Part shown: positions 24,203 to 26,905 of the stretch, piece after piece
How positions within the stretch are numbered: the stretch's first letter is position 1
Layout of the letters: each line of letters starts with the position of its first letter
DNA from: a virus
Length of the DNA stretch: 26,905 nucleotides
Strand: one strand, 5' to 3'
Virus record (IMG/VR): IMGVR_UViG_3300005541_000019
Coordinates: 1-26,905 of that record
Program-made: the position numbers and the translations under genes
Notes under the pieces: model-generated
Told to the model about the DNA's origin: nothing
Databases searched by the model: none
Seen by the model: the letters and a program-made list of their open reading frames with translations, nothing else

Positions 24203-24865
24203 TCACTTGCCGCCGCGGACGAACGAGCGAGCCAGCTCTTTGATGAGCTCCTCTCCCTCCACGACTGCAGGGCCGCCAGCGCCTCGTTGAGCGTAGCGCT
24301 CTTTCAATGTGGTCGCCGACTTGGGCTTCGTGACGGGAGTCGGGATCCTAGGAGCGAAAGGACGCTTCGCAGCGGGCTTCTGCTCAACCGGTTTCGGTTG
24401 GACAGGCACTGGGGTCGATCGCTCGATGACGAGGGGCTTGGGTTGTACAGGAGGCTGGGGTGCGACGCTCTTGCGGTTGACAACGACGGGTGCTGACGCA
24501 GTCACCGACACGCGAGGTAGCTCCTTCTTCGCCGGGACCCGGATCGCCTCAGCAACGACCTTGACGGCCTGCTTGAGGTTGATGTTGAACTGGACAGGTG
24601 CAAAGTAGCGGTTCTCGATCAGGACCTCAACGCGAGACAGGTACTGACCCTCCTTGAACCGACCCTTCAGGATGGGCAGCACGAACTGCACCACGCCCTC
24701 CTCTGAGGTCGGGTTGCCGCCGAACATGTGGGCGAGCTCAGGGCTCTCCTCCATGACCAGCCTGACCTTGGCAGGCGCCTGGTCGATGCCCTCGACCCGG
24801 ACCTTGAACAGGAGCTCGTTGGCCTCCTCGATGTCGAGGTCAATCGTCTCCAGCATCGGCTCCAT
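24203..24865 (-). CDS. Virion-associated protein with Pro-rich linker (220 aa)
   Basis: Residues 1-110 look like a beta-sandwich: LLFKVRVEG, AKVRLVMEE, AHMFGG, GVVQFVLPIL, SRVEVLIENRYFAPVQF and VKVVAEAI. From memory this 'ENRYFxPVxF...VxAE' pattern occurs in structural proteins of large T4-like phages, with no function I can name safely. Residues about 110-185 are Pro/Lys/Val-rich (VPVQPKPVEQKPAAKRP) and likely extended, and a short C-terminal helix follows (EELIKELARSFV). The start has a TAGTTA motif five bases upstream and no Shine-Dalgarno sequence. The stop abuts that of the plus-strand fibre gene. Confidence 0.75.
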   Translation of the reverse strand: MEPMLETIDLDIEEANELLFKVRVEGIDQAPAKVRLVMEESPELAHMFGGNPTSEEGVVQFVLPILKGRFKEGQYLSRVEVLIENRYFAPVQFNINLKQAVKVVAEAIRVPAKKELPRVSVTASAPVVVNRKSVAPQPPVQPKPLVIERSTPVPVQPKPVEQKPAAKRPFAPRIPTPVTKPKSATTLKERYAQRGAGGPAVVEGEELIKELARSFVRGGK

Positions 24866-24870
24866 GGGTC

Positions 24871-24876
24871 TAACTA
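24871..24876 (-). promoter_or_regulatory. TAGTTA motif, 5 bases before ATG 24865
   Basis: TAGTTA (sense strand) lies in the 13-base gap before the Pro-rich virion protein, which lacks a Shine-Dalgarno sequence. If used as a -10 type element, the transcript would start at or near the ATG. Confidence 0.5.
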
Positions 24877-24878
24877 TC

Positions 24879-25241
24879 TCACTTCAGGCGGCTGACAGTG
24901 ACCTTGATGTAGTCACGGACCACCCTGACGCTCTCCGCCATGACACTGGCGAACCCACGGTTCTTCTGGATTCGGACGCGGATCCAGCCCTTGATCGTCT
25001 TCGGGGGTGGTTTGCTGTTCATCTCGATCAGCTTGGCCCAGACGATGACCTCGTCGAGCTCAGCCAGCCTGCGCTTGGTGCCAGATTGGCCCAGGCGAAG
25101 CCGCAAGGGGCGTTCGATGACCTGGATGATGGCAGACGGAGCTCCACCGTAGCCCTGGACCACCATGCTGCACTCGCCCGAGACCCCGTTGGTGGCGGGG
25201 CCCATGCCCCGCGTGATGATCTTCTGGGTGGTCTGGCTCAC
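24879..25241 (-). CDS. Unknown small protein (120 aa)
   Basis: It starts at GTG 25241, overlapping the stop of the preceding gene as GTGA, so translation is coupled. An ATG at codon 13 (25205) is an alternative start. The product has SMVVQGYGGAPSAIIQVIERP, a central helix (KRRLAELDEVIVWAKLIE) and a basic C-terminal strand-rich region (GWIRVRIQKN, VVRDYIKVTVSRLK). No family is recognised. The operon context makes a virion or assembly role plausible. Confidence 0.7.
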   Translation of the reverse strand: MSQTTQKIITRGMGPATNGVSGECSMVVQGYGGAPSAIIQVIERPLRLRLGQSGTKRRLAELDEVIVWAKLIEMNSKPPPKTIKGWIRVRIQKNRGFASVMAESVRVVRDYIKVTVSRLK

Positions 25242-25768
25242 GGCGGGTTCGGGTTGACCGGCGGCACCAGCTCGCGCTTGAAGACGTTGATCTGGTTCGG
25301 AGCGCCGGTGTCGTCGAACAGGTTGAAGGTCGCCAGCAACGTTGTGTTGTCAGGCGCGTAGAACAGCATCTGGTTGCCGACGATCTGCCACTTGCCGAAG
25401 GTGACGTCGTACATCGCCTCGATCGAGCCGGTGATGTGGTTCACCATGTTCCAGGTGTCAGCCACCTTCGGGTCGTTCTCCTCGACGTTGTACTGCTCGG
25501 TCGCAAACGAACTCGTCAGGATGAAGTTGTACAGCGAGCTGGTGACTGGTGGGCACTCCCACAGGACGCTGCCGTGGAAGCTGTCGGGGAACGAGATGTC
25601 GGCGGCGTAGCAGCCAGAGCCCGAGGCCAGCTCGTAGATCCCGGTCGTCGTCGGGCCAAAGACGGTGACACCGTTCACGTCGAGCAGGGCGTAGTTCACC
25701 CCGCTGGCGCCAGTCACACCCGACCGGAGCCTGCCGAACTCGACGCTGCGCAGCTGGACGTTGGGCAT
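25238..25768 (-). CDS. Conserved phage structural protein (176 aa)
   Basis: The N-terminal part (GRLRSGVTGASGVNYALLDVNG, YELASGSGCYAADISFP) looks like a beta-domain with ligand- or contact-type loops. The middle has the striking run EENDPKVADTWNMVNHITGS, and the C-terminal part has FGKWQIVGNQMLFYAPDNTT and LATFNLFDDTG. From memory, 'GRWxIxxxQMxFYxxDNxTxxAxFNLFDxxG' is a recurrent ending in phage virion proteins. I chose ATG 25768; a GTG two codons upstream (25774) is possible and would add MG. It follows the hydrolase-like gene with a spacing of less than 10 bases. Confidence 0.7.
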   Translation of the reverse strand: MPNVQLRSVEFGRLRSGVTGASGVNYALLDVNGVTVFGPTTTGIYELASGSGCYAADISFPDSFHGSVLWECPPVTSSLYNFILTSSFATEQYNVEENDPKVADTWNMVNHITGSIEAMYDVTFGKWQIVGNQMLFYAPDNTTLLATFNLFDDTGAPNQINVFKRELVPPVNPNPP

Positions 25769-25775
25769 TCCCACG

Positions 25776-26306
25776 TCAATCGTACCCCACGTCGCAGACC
25801 TTGGAAAAACTCACGCCCGAGCGGCACAGTACCAATAGGTCGTGGGGCGTCGTTTTTTCTGCGTCCAACCCAGCCCACTCTGGAATGAGCCTGCCTGTCG
25901 GGTCCAGCTTCAACACATACCGCGCACAGACCAGGGCTTTTGCGCTCGCCAGTGGGTTCTGGATCTTCTTGCCCAACCACTTCGCAACGACCACAGCAAC
26001 ATAGCCCACCAGGCCCAGCTTGTCGTACTTCTCGCACAGGAGCCTGATCATCGGTCGCATGCTGTCCTCCCCGATCTCGGGGATGATGGCGTACTCAGCG
26101 ACGAGCTCGTTGTCATCGAGCCACTTGTCACGGGGTGTGATCTGGACGCCGTTGTGGCCCGTCTCGCCGTCGATTGCGGCATGGATGAGCACGGGTTCAC
26201 CAAAGATCTCAGTGCCCAAGCACACGTGGCTCGTGGCGCTGTTCGTCATCCAGCGGACCGTCTTTGACAGCCAGTGGGATGATGTGGTGAAGACCAAGGA
26301 CGGCAT
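25776..26306 (-). CDS. Probable permuted papain-fold hydrolase (176 aa)
   Basis: The order of motifs suits the circularly permuted NlpC/P60-papain superfamily (YiiX/peptidase C92-like). LVFTTSSHWLSKTVRWM (4-20) is followed by TSHVCLG with candidate His27 and VLIHAAIDG. A later helix, ASAKALVCARYVLKL, carries candidate Cys127, and TTPHDLLVL (152-160) matches the 'TPxDL' that often follows. Such enzymes cleave amide or ester bonds in cell-wall peptides or lipids. No signal peptide was seen, so it may act in the virion, on the cell envelope, or during lysis. The ATG has an AGGAGG ribosome-binding site that is partly buried in a hairpin. Alternative: a catalytically inactive structural relative. 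Confidence 0.65.
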   Translation of the reverse strand: MPSLVFTTSSHWLSKTVRWMTNSATSHVCLGTEIFGEPVLIHAAIDGETGHNGVQITPRDKWLDDNELVAEYAIIPEIGEDSMRPMIRLLCEKYDKLGLVGYVAVVVAKWLGKKIQNPLASAKALVCARYVLKLDPTGRLIPEWAGLDAEKTTPHDLLVLCRSGVSFSKVCDVGYD

Positions 26307-26307
26307 C

Positions 26308-26336
26308 GCCCGCCTCCTCTATCAAAGTAGGCGGGC
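26308..26336 (-). promoter_or_regulatory. RBS-overlapping hairpin of hydrolase gene
   Basis: GCCCGCC (26308-26314) and GGCGGGC (26330-26336) form a perfect 7-bp stem with a 15-base loop. On the sense strand the AGGAGG ribosome-binding site runs from the loop into the stem and the ATG lies just after it. The loop also holds TACTTT, a variant of the intergenic motif. Folding would reduce translation initiation. Confidence 0.5.
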
Positions 26337-26350
26337 CGGCTCGTTGTTGT

Positions 26351-26905
26351 TCAGGTCATCTGGTCGTACGAGGAGTACTGCTCGATGGCCTGGCCCCTGA
26401 ACGACATGTTGGTATTGGGAGAAGCGGTGAACTGGGTCGAGATCGCGGTGTGAGCCGTCTCCATCGTGGCAATGGCACCCGGAGAGCCCGTCCAGTAGGA
26501 CGAGGTACCGTAGCCGCTGTCGGTCAAGCTGACGCACCAGAGGCCGATGTTGTCTGCCTCACCCGTTGCCGAAGCGTAGTTGAACCAGTTCTGGAACTGG
26601 CTGATCTGCTGCGTCGAGGTGTTGAAGTAGGTCTGGACGGCTAGGAAGTCAGCGCAGTCCATCAGGTTGAGGCCCTCGAGCTGGTTAGGCCCACCGTTGT
26701 ACGAGAAGCTGAGTGCTGCCGAGTTCGGGTCAGCGAGCCACTGCGTCGGGCAGCACCCGACGGGCAGGTTGAGCGCCTTCTTCATCGCCAGCATCAAGTC
26801 GCAAAGACCCGTGGGCTCCGTCGCCGTGTAGCCTCCCGACAGGGACCAGTACTCGACATCGAGGATGACGCCATCGAACTGACCACCAGGGTTGGTGGTG
26901 TTGGT
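26351..26905 (-). CDS. GH18-like glycan hydrolase or fibre domain, 5' truncated
   Basis: The frame is open from the window edge through 184 codons to the stop at 26351, so the N-terminus lies outside. Near the edge, GQFDGVILDVEYW matches the GH18 beta-4 motif 'FDGxDxDxE', with the last Asp and the putative catalytic Glu kept and the middle Asp replaced by Ile. Downstream, MDCADFLAVQTYF resembles the beta-6 strand 'D-x-x-x-x-MTYD'. Several Cys residues (CDLM, GCCP, DCADF, LWC) occur. A TIM-barrel glycoside hydrolase acting on host or capsular glycans is plausible. A binding-only barrel or another GH family cannot be excluded. A hydrolase-like gene follows 44 bases later. Confidence 0.6.
   Translation of the reverse strand, partial: TNTTNPGGQFDGVILDVEYWSLSGGYTATEPTGLCDLMLAMKKALNLPVGCCPTQWLADPNSAALSFSYNGGPNQLEGLNLMDCADFLAVQTYFNTSTQQISQFQNWFNYASATGEADNIGLWCVSLTDSGYGTSSYWTGSPGAIATMETAHTAISTQFTASPNTNMSFRGQAIEQYSSYDQMT

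Noticed and set aside
24602-24607. TACTTT inside the Pro-rich virion protein gene as a promoter
   Set aside because: It is the loose form of the motif, is in the middle of a coding region and precedes no start codon; it shows that the loose form is not diagnostic.
1-26905. CRISPR arrays, tRNA genes, insertion sequences, integrase or attachment sites
   Set aside because: No regularly spaced direct repeats, cloverleaf-like sequences, transposase motifs or duplicated attachment-type sites were seen in either strand.

Overview
The window is a late structural module of a large contractile-tailed bacteriophage (a myovirus, probably jumbo-sized). The evidence is a continuous run of tail and neck genes in T4-like order: neck proteins, a gp15-like sheath-completion protein, two very large tail-sheath proteins, a gp19-like tail tube, a gp26-like tail-assembly chaperone, a 1585-residue tape measure and the start of a baseplate module. 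The DNA is GC-rich, genes are packed with gaps of a few bases, and GTG starts occur. No host gene, tRNA, integrase or CRISPR array was seen, so the bacterial host cannot be named.

Nearly everything is transcribed on the minus strand, so the order below runs from high to low coordinates. 26905-24203: a 5'-truncated protein with a GH18-like barrel motif, a probable permuted-papain-fold hydrolase, and three structural or unknown proteins. 24202-22775: the only plus-strand gene, a repeat-built fibre-like protein that starts from a divergent promoter region and ends stop-to-stop against its neighbour. 22722-19443: two neck-type proteins and the gp15-like protein. 19370-12965: tandem paralogous sheath genes. 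12951-9282: two small helical proteins, the tail tube, a winged-helix-like protein, two small unknowns, and the chaperone with a likely +1 frameshift extension. 9266-1: a small membrane-segment protein, the tape measure, an 88-aa protein, a 1110-aa baseplate-type protein, a LysM/gp53-like protein and a truncated gene.

Together the genes would build a long contractile tail. The tube forms on the baseplate around the tape measure, which the chaperone pair keeps soluble. The sheath polymerises around the tube, gp15-like and neck proteins cap it and join it to the head, and the fibre and putative hydrolases act at the cell surface.

Three features stand out beyond ordinary annotation. (1) A chaperone frameshift lies exactly where long-tailed phages place theirs, but in the +1 (or -2) direction. 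(2) An AT-rich motif TA(G/C/T)TTA, in sense orientation, lies upstream of nine genes and was found by eye almost nowhere else. In four cases it is 5-7 bases from a start codon that lacks a good ribosome-binding site, which suggests phage-specific promoters making leaderless mRNAs. (3) There are two oversized sheath paralogs, with hairpin-plus-motif cassettes between the high-copy structural genes.
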